DNA of 10,939 nucleotides from Actinomycetota bacterium (GTDB taxonomy: Bacteria > Actinomycetota > Actinomycetes > S36-B12 > UBA5976): contig CANKTT010000041.1 in NCBI GenBank assembly GCA_947486505.1, positions 1 through 10,939 of the forward strand, given 5' to 3'. Shown here piece after piece: positions 1 through 5,672 of the stretch (positions are counted from its first letter, which is position 1; every line of letters begins with the position of its first letter). The notes under the pieces were generated by a model, which worked only from the letters and a program-made list of their open reading frames with translations, had not been told where the DNA came from and did not search any database. Position numbers and translations under genes: made by a program.

Positions 1-1
1 G

Positions 2-72
2 AGCGGGTGACCGGGATCGAACCGGCATGGCCAGCTTGGAAGGCTGGGGCTCTACCATTGAGCTACACCCGC
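2..72 (-). tRNA. tRNA-Gly, anticodon TCC (UCC)
   Basis: The reverse strand folds into a full cloverleaf of 71 nt. The acceptor stem is GCGGGTG/CACCCGC, the D stem GCTC/GAGC, and the anticodon stem CCAGC/GCTGG around the loop CTTCCAA, which gives anticodon TCC. The T arm is GCCGG-TTCGATC-CCGGT. The discriminator base is T (position 2), as is usual for bacterial tRNA-Gly. Position 1 would be the first C of CCA, so whether CCA is encoded cannot be seen. It is divergent from the tRNA-Pro gene. Confidence 0.97.
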
Positions 73-122
73 GTAACCAATGTTTCAATTGGCTGGAATT
101 TAGACTATCGCATAATTTCTAC

Positions 123-128
123 TAGTAT
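123..128 (+). promoter_or_regulatory. Possible -10 element of the tRNA-Pro promoter
   Basis: TAGTAT fits the actinobacterial TAnnnT -10 pattern and lies 13 nt before the mature tRNA-Pro 5' end, giving a short leader of about seven bases. The best -35 candidate about 17 nt upstream (TTAGAC, 100-105) is only a partial match. The call rests mainly on the -10 match and its position. Confidence 0.4.
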
Positions 129-141
129 CGAACAGCAAGAT

Positions 142-214
142 CGGGGCGTAGCGTAGTGGCTAGCGCGCCTGCTTTGGGAGCAGGAGACCGAGAGTTCGAG
201 TCTCTCCGCCCCGA
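142..214 (+). tRNA. tRNA-Pro, anticodon TGG (UGG)
   Basis: A 73-nt cloverleaf. The acceptor stem is CGGGGCG/CGCCCCG, the anticodon stem CCTGC/GCAGG with loop TTTGGGA (anticodon TGG), and the T arm GAGAG-TTCGAGT-CTCTC. The first base is C and the discriminator is A, both typical of tRNA-Pro. CCA is not encoded, since CTC follows. The gene lies just upstream of tig, an arrangement also found in other actinobacteria. Confidence 0.97.
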
Positions 215-223
215 CTCGTAGTT

Positions 224-258
224 GTGGAGTCCGCCTTATTTATTAGGGCGGGCTCTAC
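224..258 (+). terminator. Hairpin between tRNA-Pro and tig (terminator or attenuator)
   Basis: Positions 224-235 pair with 247-258 in a 12-bp stem with two G-T wobbles, around an A/T-only core loop (TATTTATTA plus a possible closing T-G pair). There is no downstream T run, so it is not a textbook intrinsic terminator. It could end the tRNA transcript or tune read-through into tig, whose start lies 30 nt further on. Confidence 0.45.
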
Positions 259-288
259 ACATCTAACGCCCTTATAACTAGGAGAGCC

Positions 289-1623
289 GTGAAGAGCGCC
301 GTAGAAAACATTTCCCCATCCCGAATCAAAATCACGATCGAGATGCCGTTTGCTGACCTGCAACCAGCCTTGGATTCGGCGTATGCGCGCATAAGTGCTC
401 AGGTAAATATCCCAGGTTTTAGAAAAGGCAAGATTCCAACCCGAATTATCGATCAGCGCGTAGGACGTGGCGTCGTACTTGAAGAAGCCGTCAACGACGC
501 GATTCCATCTGGCTTGGCGCAGGCCATGATTGAAAACAAGATCGTCCAGCTAGGTCGTCCAGAAGTCGATGTAACAACACTTGATGAAGAGACTGGACTG
601 ATTTTCACAGCTGAACTTGATATCCGCCCAGAATTTGAATTACCAAAGTTTGATGAACTAAAAGTTGTCGTGGATAACGCAGAAGTAACAGTTGATCAGG
701 TTGAGGAACAGTTAACGGGTCTTCGCGGTCGCTTCGGTGCCTTGAAGGAAGTTTCCCGCGCAGCTAAAGATGGCGACGTTCTATTAGTTGATCTAAGCGG
801 AGATCACGAAGGTCAGGTTGTTGAAGAATTAGCCGCTACTGCATTTAGTTACGAACTTGGTTCCGATGATATGGTTCCTGGGTTTGACGATGCAGTCCGT
901 GGCGCAAAGGCTGACGAAGTTCGTCACTTCCTATTCACGCCTTCAGCCGGTCAGTGGAGCGGCAAAGGAATAACTGTTGAAGTAGTAGTCAAAGCAGTGC
1001 GCGAACGCGAACTTCCAGATGCAGATGACGAATTCGCTCAGCTTGCAAGCGAGTTCGACACCATCGGCGAATTGCGCGAAGACATCCGCACCCGTCTTGG
1101 CCGGGTTCGTCTAATCGAACAGGCCTACCAGGCTCGTGACCTAACACATGAGGCGCTTATGGATGCAGTCAAGATTGATCTTCCAGAGCGCACAATTCAA
1201 GATGAGATTGATGCTCACTTTGAAGATGGCCACGGCGACGAGGCTCACAAGACTGAATTTGAAGCCAACACCAAGAATGGTCTTAAGTCTCGCATCGTTT
1301 TGGACAAGATTGCTGAAGTCGAAGACTTGCAAGTTAATGACGCCGAACTTTCGCAGTGGCTTATCCAAGAAGCTCAGCGCTACAACATGGCACCCGATCA
1401 GTTTGCTGATCAGCTAGTTCAGTCCGGACAGGTTCAGGGCGCAGTTTCTGAAGTTCGCCGCGCTAAGGCCTTGGCACACGTGCTGGAAAACGTAAGCGTT
1501 GTTGATAAATCTGGCAACAAGATTGATCTTGAATCAGTACTTCGCGGCGATGAATCCAACGAAGATTTTGATGATGAATTCGATGCCAGCTCAGATACGG
1601 AAAACTTTGAGGCTGACGAATAG
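289..1623 (+). CDS. tig: Trigger factor (ribosome-associated chaperone and peptidyl-prolyl isomerase)
   Basis: The 444-residue product has the length and three-part layout of trigger factor, which binds ribosomal protein L23 at the exit tunnel and shields nascent chains in the cytoplasm. The ribosome-binding signature GFRKGKIP is at residues 43-50. An FKBP-like PPIase domain spans about 162-240, with GDVLLVDL at its start and ELGSDDMVPGFDDAV inside it. The helical chaperone domain follows, introduced by ELPDADDEFA (241-250). The C-terminus after about residue 418 is a disordered acidic tail rich in D and E, common in actinobacterial homologues. The start is GTG at 289, with AGGAG at 280-284. 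The last codons (EADE-stop) are duplicated in the downstream spacer. clpP1P2 follow on the same strand, as in other actinobacteria. Confidence 0.97.
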   Translation: MKSAVENISPSRIKITIEMPFADLQPALDSAYARISAQVNIPGFRKGKIPTRIIDQRVGRGVVLEEAVNDAIPSGLAQAMIENKIVQLGRPEVDVTTLDEETGLIFTAELDIRPEFELPKFDELKVVVDNAEVTVDQVEEQLTGLRGRFGALKEVSRAAKDGDVLLVDLSGDHEGQVVEELAATAFSYELGSDDMVPGFDDAVRGAKADEVRHFLFTPSAGQWSGKGITVEVVVKAVRERELPDADDEFAQLASEFDTIGELREDIRTRLGRVRLIEQAYQARDLTHEALMDAVKIDLPERTIQDEIDAHFEDGHGDEAHKTEFEANTKNGLKSRIVLDKIAEVEDLQVNDAELSQWLIQEAQRYNMAPDQFADQLVQSGQVQGAVSEVRRAKALAHVLENVSVVDKSGNKIDLESVLRGDESNEDFDDEFDASSDTENFEADE

Positions 1624-1677
1624 TCAGACTCAAAGCAAGTAGGCACCGCGAGGCTGACGAATAGTCGCAACTCAAAG
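1609..1677 (+). repeat. Imperfect direct duplication of the tig 3' end
   Basis: A 17-base sequence starting GAGGCTGACGAATAG occurs at 1609-1625 (the end of tig with its stop codon) and again at 1650-1666 in the spacer. In both copies ACTCAAAG follows closely (1628-1635 and 1670-1677). The copies are about 41-42 bases apart. The second copy is non-coding. This looks like a local tandem duplication that has begun to diverge. Confidence 0.8.
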
Positions 1678-1702
1678 TGGGGCAGTAACTAGCAATCTCC
1701 AA

Positions 1703-1716
1703 CGCTAGGAGCGAAC
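1703..1716 (+). promoter_or_regulatory. ClgR-like operator upstream of clpP1
   Basis: The sequence reads CGC-TAGGA-GCG followed by AAC and preceded by CAA. This fits the CGC-N5-GCG core of the published actinobacterial ClgR boxes, with a perfect GCGAAC right half. ClgR is the known activator of clpP1P2 in Streptomyces and Corynebacterium. The box centre (about 1708) lies close to -60 relative to the start predicted from the adjacent -10, a normal place for an activator. The clgR gene is not in this window, so the regulator is inferred. Confidence 0.6.
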
Positions 1717-1731
1717 ATGCCCATGTCGCCC

Positions 1732-1760
1732 CTGCCAATGTCAGGCCCACCCCTTAGTGT
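1732..1760 (+). promoter_or_regulatory. Possible clpP1P2 promoter
   Basis: A -35-like CTGCCA (1732-1737, four of six matches to TTGACA) is separated by 17 nt from TAGTGT (1755-1760), which fits the TAnnnT -10 pattern. Transcription would start near 1767, leaving a 5' leader of about 24 nt with the ribosome binding site. The weak -35 agrees with dependence on an activator bound at the upstream ClgR-like box. Confidence 0.4.
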
Positions 1761-1782
1761 TTAGTTGTTACTAAACGTTTAG
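1759..1782 (+). repeat. GTTTAG/CTAAAC inverted repeats abutting the clpP1 ribosome binding site
   Basis: GTTTAG (1759-1764), a six-base spacer TTGTTA, CTAAAC (1771-1776), then GTTTAG again (1777-1782). The first two arms can form a 6-bp hairpin. The last two form a perfect 12-base palindrome whose end overlaps the clpP1 Shine-Dalgarno AGGAG (1781-1785). It could be a second operator or a small RNA fold near the start codon. Confidence 0.45.
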
Positions 1783-1790
1783 GAGTATTT

Positions 1791-2426
1791 GTGAGCGGCA
1801 TCGAGGTACCGGGATTAACACTTCCGGAAGCACGCACCCCGTCCCCATCAGGTCAGCAATTTGGCGATTCGGTTTACCAGCGCCTTCTGCAAGATCGCAT
1901 CATCTTTATGGGAACCCAAGTTGCAGACGAAATGGCGAACGCAATCTGCGCCCAGATCCTGCTGCTAGCCGCAGACGATCCTGAAAAAGATATCTTCCTT
2001 TACATCAACTCTCCGGGTGGATCAATCAGCGCCGGTATGGCCATTTATGACACGATGCAATTCGTCAAGAACGACATTGCAACGGTTGCCATGGGTCTTG
2101 CCGCTTCGATGGGTCAGTTCTTGCTTTGCGCAGGTGCCGCTGGCAAGCGCTACTCATTGCCACACGCTCGCATCATGATGCATCAGCCTTCTGGTGGTAT
2201 CGGCGGAACTGCTGCTGACATCAAGATCCAAGCAGAACAAATGAAATTTACTAAGGCAAAAATGGCTGAGCTAATTGCTGAGCACACTGGCCAATCAGTG
2301 GAAACGGTTACTGAAGATTCAGATCGTGATCGTTGGTTCACTGCAGAAGAAGCAAAAGACTATGGTTTCGTCGATCACGTAGTGCGCAGTGCGCGCGACG
2401 TGGCTGGCGAAGGCGGAACGGCATAA
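1791..2426 (+). CDS. clpP1: ATP-dependent Clp protease proteolytic subunit ClpP1
   Basis: This 211-residue serine peptidase subunit forms one ring type of the hetero-tetradecameric ClpP1P2 barrel. The barrel degrades proteins unfolded by ClpX or ClpC in the cytoplasm. The catalytic triad is visible: Ser106 in GLAASMGQ, His131 in MMHQPSGG and Asp180 in SDRDRW. The oxyanion segment INSPGGS (residues 72-78) is intact. The N-terminal extension before residue 25 is probably removed by processing. The start is GTG with AGGAG at 1781-1785, five nt upstream. The gene is 12 nt from clpP2 and almost certainly cotranscribed with it. The upstream region carries a ClgR-like box. Confidence 0.97.
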   Translation: MSGIEVPGLTLPEARTPSPSGQQFGDSVYQRLLQDRIIFMGTQVADEMANAICAQILLLAADDPEKDIFLYINSPGGSISAGMAIYDTMQFVKNDIATVAMGLAASMGQFLLCAGAAGKRYSLPHARIMMHQPSGGIGGTAADIKIQAEQMKFTKAKMAELIAEHTGQSVETVTEDSDRDRWFTAEEAKDYGFVDHVVRSARDVAGEGGTA

Positions 2427-2438
2427 GGGGAGACTCAC

Positions 2439-3056
2439 ATGGATTATTCACCGCAATCGCGTTACATTCTTCCCAGCTACATCGAGCGCACTCCACAAGG
2501 TGTTCGTGAGTACAACCCCTACGCAAAGCTTTTCGAAGAGCGCATTGTTTTCCTAGGTGTGCAAATTGATGATGCATCAGCCGATGACGTGATGGCGCAA
2601 TTACTTGTGCTTGAATCACTTGACCCTGAGCGTGACATCCAGATGTACATCAACTCACCTGGTGGCTCTTACACTGCGATGACTGCAATTTACGACACCA
2701 TGCAGTTCGTTAAGTGCAACGTGCAAACAGTTTGTCTTGGCCAGGCTGCCTCCGCTGCATCTGTTTTGCTAGCAGCTGGAACACCAGGCAAGCGCTTTGC
2801 ACTGCCACACGCTCGAGTATTGATTCACCAGCCATACACCGAAGGTGGTGGCCAAGGTTCTGATATTGAAATTCAAGCCAACGAGATTCTTCGTATGCGT
2901 GATGAAATGGAAGGCATCTTCTCGCATCACACGGGACGTTCTGTAGAAGAGATTCGTCTCGACATGGATCGTGACAAGATTCTTACGGCGCCACAAGCCA
3001 AGGAATACGGAATCATCGACCAGGTTCTTACTTCAAGAGTTCCGCTTAACAAATAG
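2439..3056 (+). CDS. clpP2: ATP-dependent Clp protease proteolytic subunit ClpP2
   Basis: This 205-residue ClpP paralogue supplies the second ring of the mixed ClpP1P2 peptidase. Triad residues are Ser105 in GQAASAAS, His130 in LIHQPY and Asp179 in MDRDK, with the INSPGGS segment at 71-77. GQAASAAS with AAGTPGKR just after it matches the mycobacterial ClpP2 type rather than ClpP1, which here has GLAASMGQ. The N-terminal [17 protein letters not shown] segment is typical of actinobacterial ClpP2. The ATG at 2439 follows GGGGAG (2427-2432) with a short spacer. It lies 12 nt after clpP1 and about 100 nt before clpX. Confidence 0.97.
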   Translation: MDYSPQSRYILPSYIERTPQGVREYNPYAKLFEERIVFLGVQIDDASADDVMAQLLVLESLDPERDIQMYINSPGGSYTAMTAIYDTMQFVKCNVQTVCLGQAASAASVLLAAGTPGKRFALPHARVLIHQPYTEGGGQGSDIEIQANEILRMRDEMEGIFSHHTGRSVEEIRLDMDRDKILTAPQAKEYGIIDQVLTSRVPLNK

Positions 3057-3146
3057 CACTTCTCTGGGCGTGTACGCCAACGGAAATTGCTTGATTCAAG
3101 GTACTTTAGAAAGACGCTCGAAGTATCTGTCCACACTTATTCCCCC

Positions 3147-3155
3147 GGGAGGTGA
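3147..3155 (+). promoter_or_regulatory. Strong Shine-Dalgarno that fixes the clpX start
   Basis: GGGAGGTGA is close to a full complement of the 16S rRNA 3' end. It stands five nt before ATG at 3161. An in-frame GTG at 3152 lies inside this element and so cannot be the start it serves. The N-terminus [13 protein letters not shown] from the ATG also matches the actinobacterial ClpX family. Confidence 0.8.
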
Positions 3156-3160
3156 CCACT

Positions 3161-4441
3161 ATGGCTCGTATCGGCGAAAGTGGCGACCTGTTGAAGTGTT
3201 CGTTCTGCGGCAAGAGCCAAAAGCAAGTCAAGAAATTGATTGCTGGCCCTGCCGTATATATCTGTGACGAATGCATTGACTTGTGCAACGAAATCATTGA
3301 AGAAGAATTAGGCGAGTCAGTAAACCTGGGCTGGGATGAACTTCCAAAGCCACGTGAGATTTATGCCTTCCTTGACCAATACGTGATTGGCCAAGAAGTC
3401 GCAAAGAAGTCACTTTCCGTAGCGGTTTATAACCACTACAAGCGCGTTCAGGCTGGCGCTAACGAATCTTCCCGCGAAGAAGGCGTTGAATTAGCTAAGT
3501 CAAACATTTTGCTACTAGGTCCAACTGGATCTGGCAAGACACTTTTAGCGCAAACATTGGCTCGCATGCTTAACGTGCCATTCGCCATCGCAGATGCTAC
3601 TGCGTTAACTGAAGCAGGTTACGTCGGTGAAGACGTCGAAAACATTTTGCTTAAGTTAATCCAGGCAGCTGACTATGACGTAAAGAAAGCTGAAACAGGA
3701 ATCATCTACATCGATGAAATCGACAAGGTTGCTCGCAAGAGTGAAAACCCATCGATCACCCGCGACGTATCCGGTGAAGGCGTTCAGCAAGCTTTGCTAA
3801 AGATTCTTGAAGGCACAACTGCATCGGTTCCACCACAAGGTGGACGTAAGCATCCGCACCAAGAATTCATTCAAATCGATACCAGCAACGTTTTGTTTAT
3901 CGTTGGTGGCGCATTTGCTGGCCTAGATCAAATCATTCGCCAGCGCGTAGGCAAGAAAGCACTTGGCTTCACTGCGAACATCGAACAAGAAGAAGTCAAC
4001 GAACAAGACATTTTCTCTCAGGTAATGCCGGAAGACATGTTGAAGTTTGGAATGATTCCAGAATTCATCGGACGCCTTCCAGTCTTCACTTCAGTTGCTC
4101 AACTAGATAAAGAAGCATTAGTTGCAGTTCTGACTGAGCCAAAGAATGCACTTGTCCGCCAGTACCAAAAGCTATTTGATTTAGATGGTGTTGAGCTTGA
4201 GTTCACTCCAGATGCACTTGAAGCGGTTGCTGAGCAGGCAATTCTTCGCGGCACTGGAGCTCGTGGACTTCGCGCAATCATGGAAGAAGTATTGCTATCG
4301 GTTATGTACGACGTACCTAGCCGTGAAGATATTGCTCGCGTAGTTATCAACAAGGAAGTTGTTGGAAAGCACGTAAACCCAGCTCTAATTCCGCGTGAAG
4401 CACCTGCAGCAAAGCGGATTCCAAAGGAAAAAACCGCTTGA
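3161..4441 (+). CDS. clpX: ATP-dependent Clp protease ATP-binding subunit ClpX
   Basis: ClpX is the hexameric AAA+ unfoldase that recognises substrates such as ssrA-tagged proteins and threads them into ClpP. From the ATG the protein is 426 residues, normal for the family. The N-terminal zinc-binding domain has Cys13, Cys16, Cys35 and Cys38 (CSFC...CDEC). Walker A GPTGSGKT is at 120-127, pore loop GYVGED at 153-158, and Walker B IIYIDE at 181-186. The ClpP-contacting loop reads LGF at 268-270 (the IGF-type tripeptide). GRLP follows near 304-307, and the sensor-2 motif GTGARGLR is at 364-371. It is downstream of clpP1P2 after a gap of about 100 nt in which I see no convincing promoter, so it may be read through from clpP1P2. 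Confidence 0.97.
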   Translation: MARIGESGDLLKCSFCGKSQKQVKKLIAGPAVYICDECIDLCNEIIEEELGESVNLGWDELPKPREIYAFLDQYVIGQEVAKKSLSVAVYNHYKRVQAGANESSREEGVELAKSNILLLGPTGSGKTLLAQTLARMLNVPFAIADATALTEAGYVGEDVENILLKLIQAADYDVKKAETGIIYIDEIDKVARKSENPSITRDVSGEGVQQALLKILEGTTASVPPQGGRKHPHQEFIQIDTSNVLFIVGGAFAGLDQIIRQRVGKKALGFTANIEQEEVNEQDIFSQVMPEDMLKFGMIPEFIGRLPVFTSVAQLDKEALVAVLTEPKNALVRQYQKLFDLDGVELEFTPDALEAVAEQAILRGTGARGLRAIMEEVLLSVMYDVPSREDIARVVINKEVVGKHVNPALIPREAPAAKRIPKEKTA

Positions 4442-4478
4442 TAAGAGCGAAACGGACTCGATCCCACATTTGAGCCTT

Positions 4479-4495
4479 ACCTGGGTCTCTCAGGT
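4479..4495 (+). terminator. Weak hairpin after clpX
   Basis: ACCTG (4479-4483) and CAGGT (4491-4495) form a 5-bp stem with a seven-base loop. A few further outer pairs (GAG/CTC) are possible across mismatches. There is no T run. It lies between the clp block and the sigma factor gene and might mark the transcript boundary, but the evidence is thin. Confidence 0.25.
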
Positions 4496-4562
4496 TGACT
4501 CGGAATTTCGGAGATTCTCCTGATAGCGTTCGAGTGAAGACAAATTGAAACATGGGTTCCCA

Positions 4563-5162
4563 ATGGGCGAAAGCGATTATGAATTGCTCGCAAAAGTTGC
4601 CAAAAATGACGACACGAGCGCTTTTGAGATTATTTATAGACGGCATGGCGACAGGTTATTTCGTTCGGCGTATTTTCGTGTTGGTAATAAAGAGCGAGCA
4701 GAAGAAATCACATCTGATGCTTTGTTACTTTTATGGAAGAAACGTAAGACTATATTTCTAGATGAAAGTGCATCTCTCTATCCTTGGTTGTTCGCGACCA
4801 CCAGAAATTTTTGCTTAGCGTCAAATCGAAAAAATGCAAAGGAGAAGTCAGCGAGCACAGAATTTTCTGAACAGATCTTGCAACAATTAGAGTTTATAAA
4901 CAACGAGTTGCATCAGAATCTAGATGACTCTCAAATAATTGAAGCTCTTAATCTTCTTAATCCTGCTGATCGAGAAGTAATCATCCTCAGAATTATCGAT
5001 GGCTATAGTCACCGCGAGATTGCCGAAATACTAGATATAAACCAACCTGCGGCACGAACGCGATTGAGTCGGGGTCTCAGGCACCTAGAAAAACAATTCA
5101 AGAGCATTCAGTTAAATTCAGATAATTCTCATCCTATGAGGGGTTTAAATGAATTCAGATGA
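4563..5162 (+). CDS. ECF-type RNA polymerase sigma factor (sigma-70 family)
   Basis: The 199-residue protein has the two-domain ECF layout. Region 2 is at about residues 20-85, with FEIIYRRHGDRLFRSAY and then AEEITSDALLLLW, followed by the PWLFATTRNF segment. Region 4, a helix-turn-helix for the -35 element, is at about 125-178, with LLNPADREVIILR and HREIAEILDINQPAARTRLSR. Regions 1 and 3 are absent. It would redirect RNA polymerase to a small gene set, plausibly including itself and the two genes behind it. An in-frame TTG at 4545 would add six residues. Neither start has a good Shine-Dalgarno, so ATG is preferred on codon and family grounds. The downstream membrane-protein gene overlaps its last codons by 14 nt. 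Codon use is AT-richer than in clpX, with ATA and AGA codons, which suggests low expression or acquisition. Confidence 0.9.
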   Translation: MGESDYELLAKVAKNDDTSAFEIIYRRHGDRLFRSAYFRVGNKERAEEITSDALLLLWKKRKTIFLDESASLYPWLFATTRNFCLASNRKNAKEKSASTEFSEQILQQLEFINNELHQNLDDSQIIEALNLLNPADREVIILRIIDGYSHREIAEILDINQPAARTRLSRGLRHLEKQFKSIQLNSDNSHPMRGLNEFR

Positions 5163-5601
5163 CGGCAGGTTAGAGCTTTCCGAAGATGCAATTTATCGTG
5201 GAATTCAGCGCATCAAAAAGAATAAGCAAAGATGTAAGGTGTACAAGCAAGTATTAATGGCAGCATCGTGCACGGCTATGGCTTCACTGTTGCTTGTGAT
5301 GAGCAAAGCGTATTTCATTCCGGGCAGCAATAATTTGACGCAAAGTGTGACTTGTAGATTTCAAAATGGAGACGTAACAAGCACAAAAACCATAGTTTTT
5401 CAAAGTTCTGATAATTTGCAAACGAATGCAATCACTGAATGCCGAAATGCTTTTGGCCTGGACTCACCAAATTTGTCATACCCCACTAATCCGAAACTTG
5501 AACTCGGAGGAACTGTTAATGATGCCAAAGTCAAGTGCTCCAAAACCCTAGATATTTGGATTGAAACAACGAAATATCTAGAAATCTGCATTTCTCGGTA
5601 A
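5149..5601 (+). CDS. Single-pass membrane protein, putative anti-sigma factor
   Basis: I do not recognise a named family. The 150-residue product has a basic cytoplasmic N-terminus (about residues 1-33, with RIKKNKQRCK), one hydrophobic span (about 34-56) and an extracytoplasmic domain of about 94 residues. That domain has four cysteines (69, 98, 130, 147), enough for two disulfides. Its start overlaps the end of the sigma factor gene by 14 nt and has its own Shine-Dalgarno (GAGGGG, 5138-5143), which implies translational coupling. Position and topology are those of an ECF anti-sigma factor. The usual HxxxCxxC zinc anti-sigma motif is missing and the cytoplasmic part is short, so sigma binding is inferred from context. 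It might instead be a sensor or accessory membrane protein of the same system. Confidence 0.7.
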   Translation: MNSDDGRLELSEDAIYRGIQRIKKNKQRCKVYKQVLMAASCTAMASLLLVMSKAYFIPGSNNLTQSVTCRFQNGDVTSTKTIVFQSSDNLQTNAITECRNAFGLDSPNLSYPTNPKLELGGTVNDAKVKCSKTLDIWIETTKYLEICISR

Positions 5602-5612
5602 CAAAACAGCTC

Positions 5613-5644
5613 CATTTCGACATCAATATGTAGGTACGAAAGTG
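5613..5644. repeat. Imperfect inverted repeat upstream of the protease gene
   Basis: CATTTCG (5613-5619) faces CGAAA-G-TG (5637-5644) with one bulged base, and inside them ACAT (5620-5623) faces ATGT (5628-5631). It lies in the 71-nt gap before the secreted protease gene. It could be a regulator site or an RNA fold. GTAGGTA occurs at 5630-5636 and again at 5653-5659. Confidence 0.3.
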
Positions 5645-5672
5645 CCCATTGAGTAGGTATTAGGGAGCAAAG

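Noticed and set aside
77..92. CCAAT/ATTGG inverted repeat next to the tRNA-Gly 5' end.
   Set aside because: Five-base arms in an AT-rich spacer are not distinctive, and there is no link to a known signal.
1628..1677. ACTCAAAG copies as HspR (HAIR) half-sites upstream of clpP1.
   Set aside because: The opposing CTTGAGT half is missing and both copies have the same orientation. They are explained by the tig-end duplication.
1717..1764. A 15-codon proline-rich frame ([15 protein letters not shown]) with AGGAG five nt upstream, resembling a leader peptide of clpP1.
   Set aside because: Its Shine-Dalgarno is part of the ClgR-like box, and the frame spans the predicted -35/-10 of clpP1, so it would not be on that transcript. 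A chance frame is more likely, though a longer transcript from tig could include it.
3067..3078. GGCGT-GT-ACGCC inverted repeat between clpP2 and clpX as a terminator or operator.
   Set aside because: The arms are only five bases with a two-base centre and no T run, it does not fit the ClgR core, and such a short repeat is expected by chance.
3152..3160. GTG start for clpX three codons upstream of the ATG.
   Set aside because: The GTG is inside the Shine-Dalgarno that serves the ATG at 3161, and the family N-terminus begins at MARIG.
4502..4530. ECF-type autoregulatory promoter (GGAAT ... CGTT) before the sigma factor gene.
   Set aside because: The spacer is about 20 nt to CGTT or 21 nt to GTT, longer than the usual 16-19, and no matching pair is seen before the protease gene. 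It is too weak to annotate.
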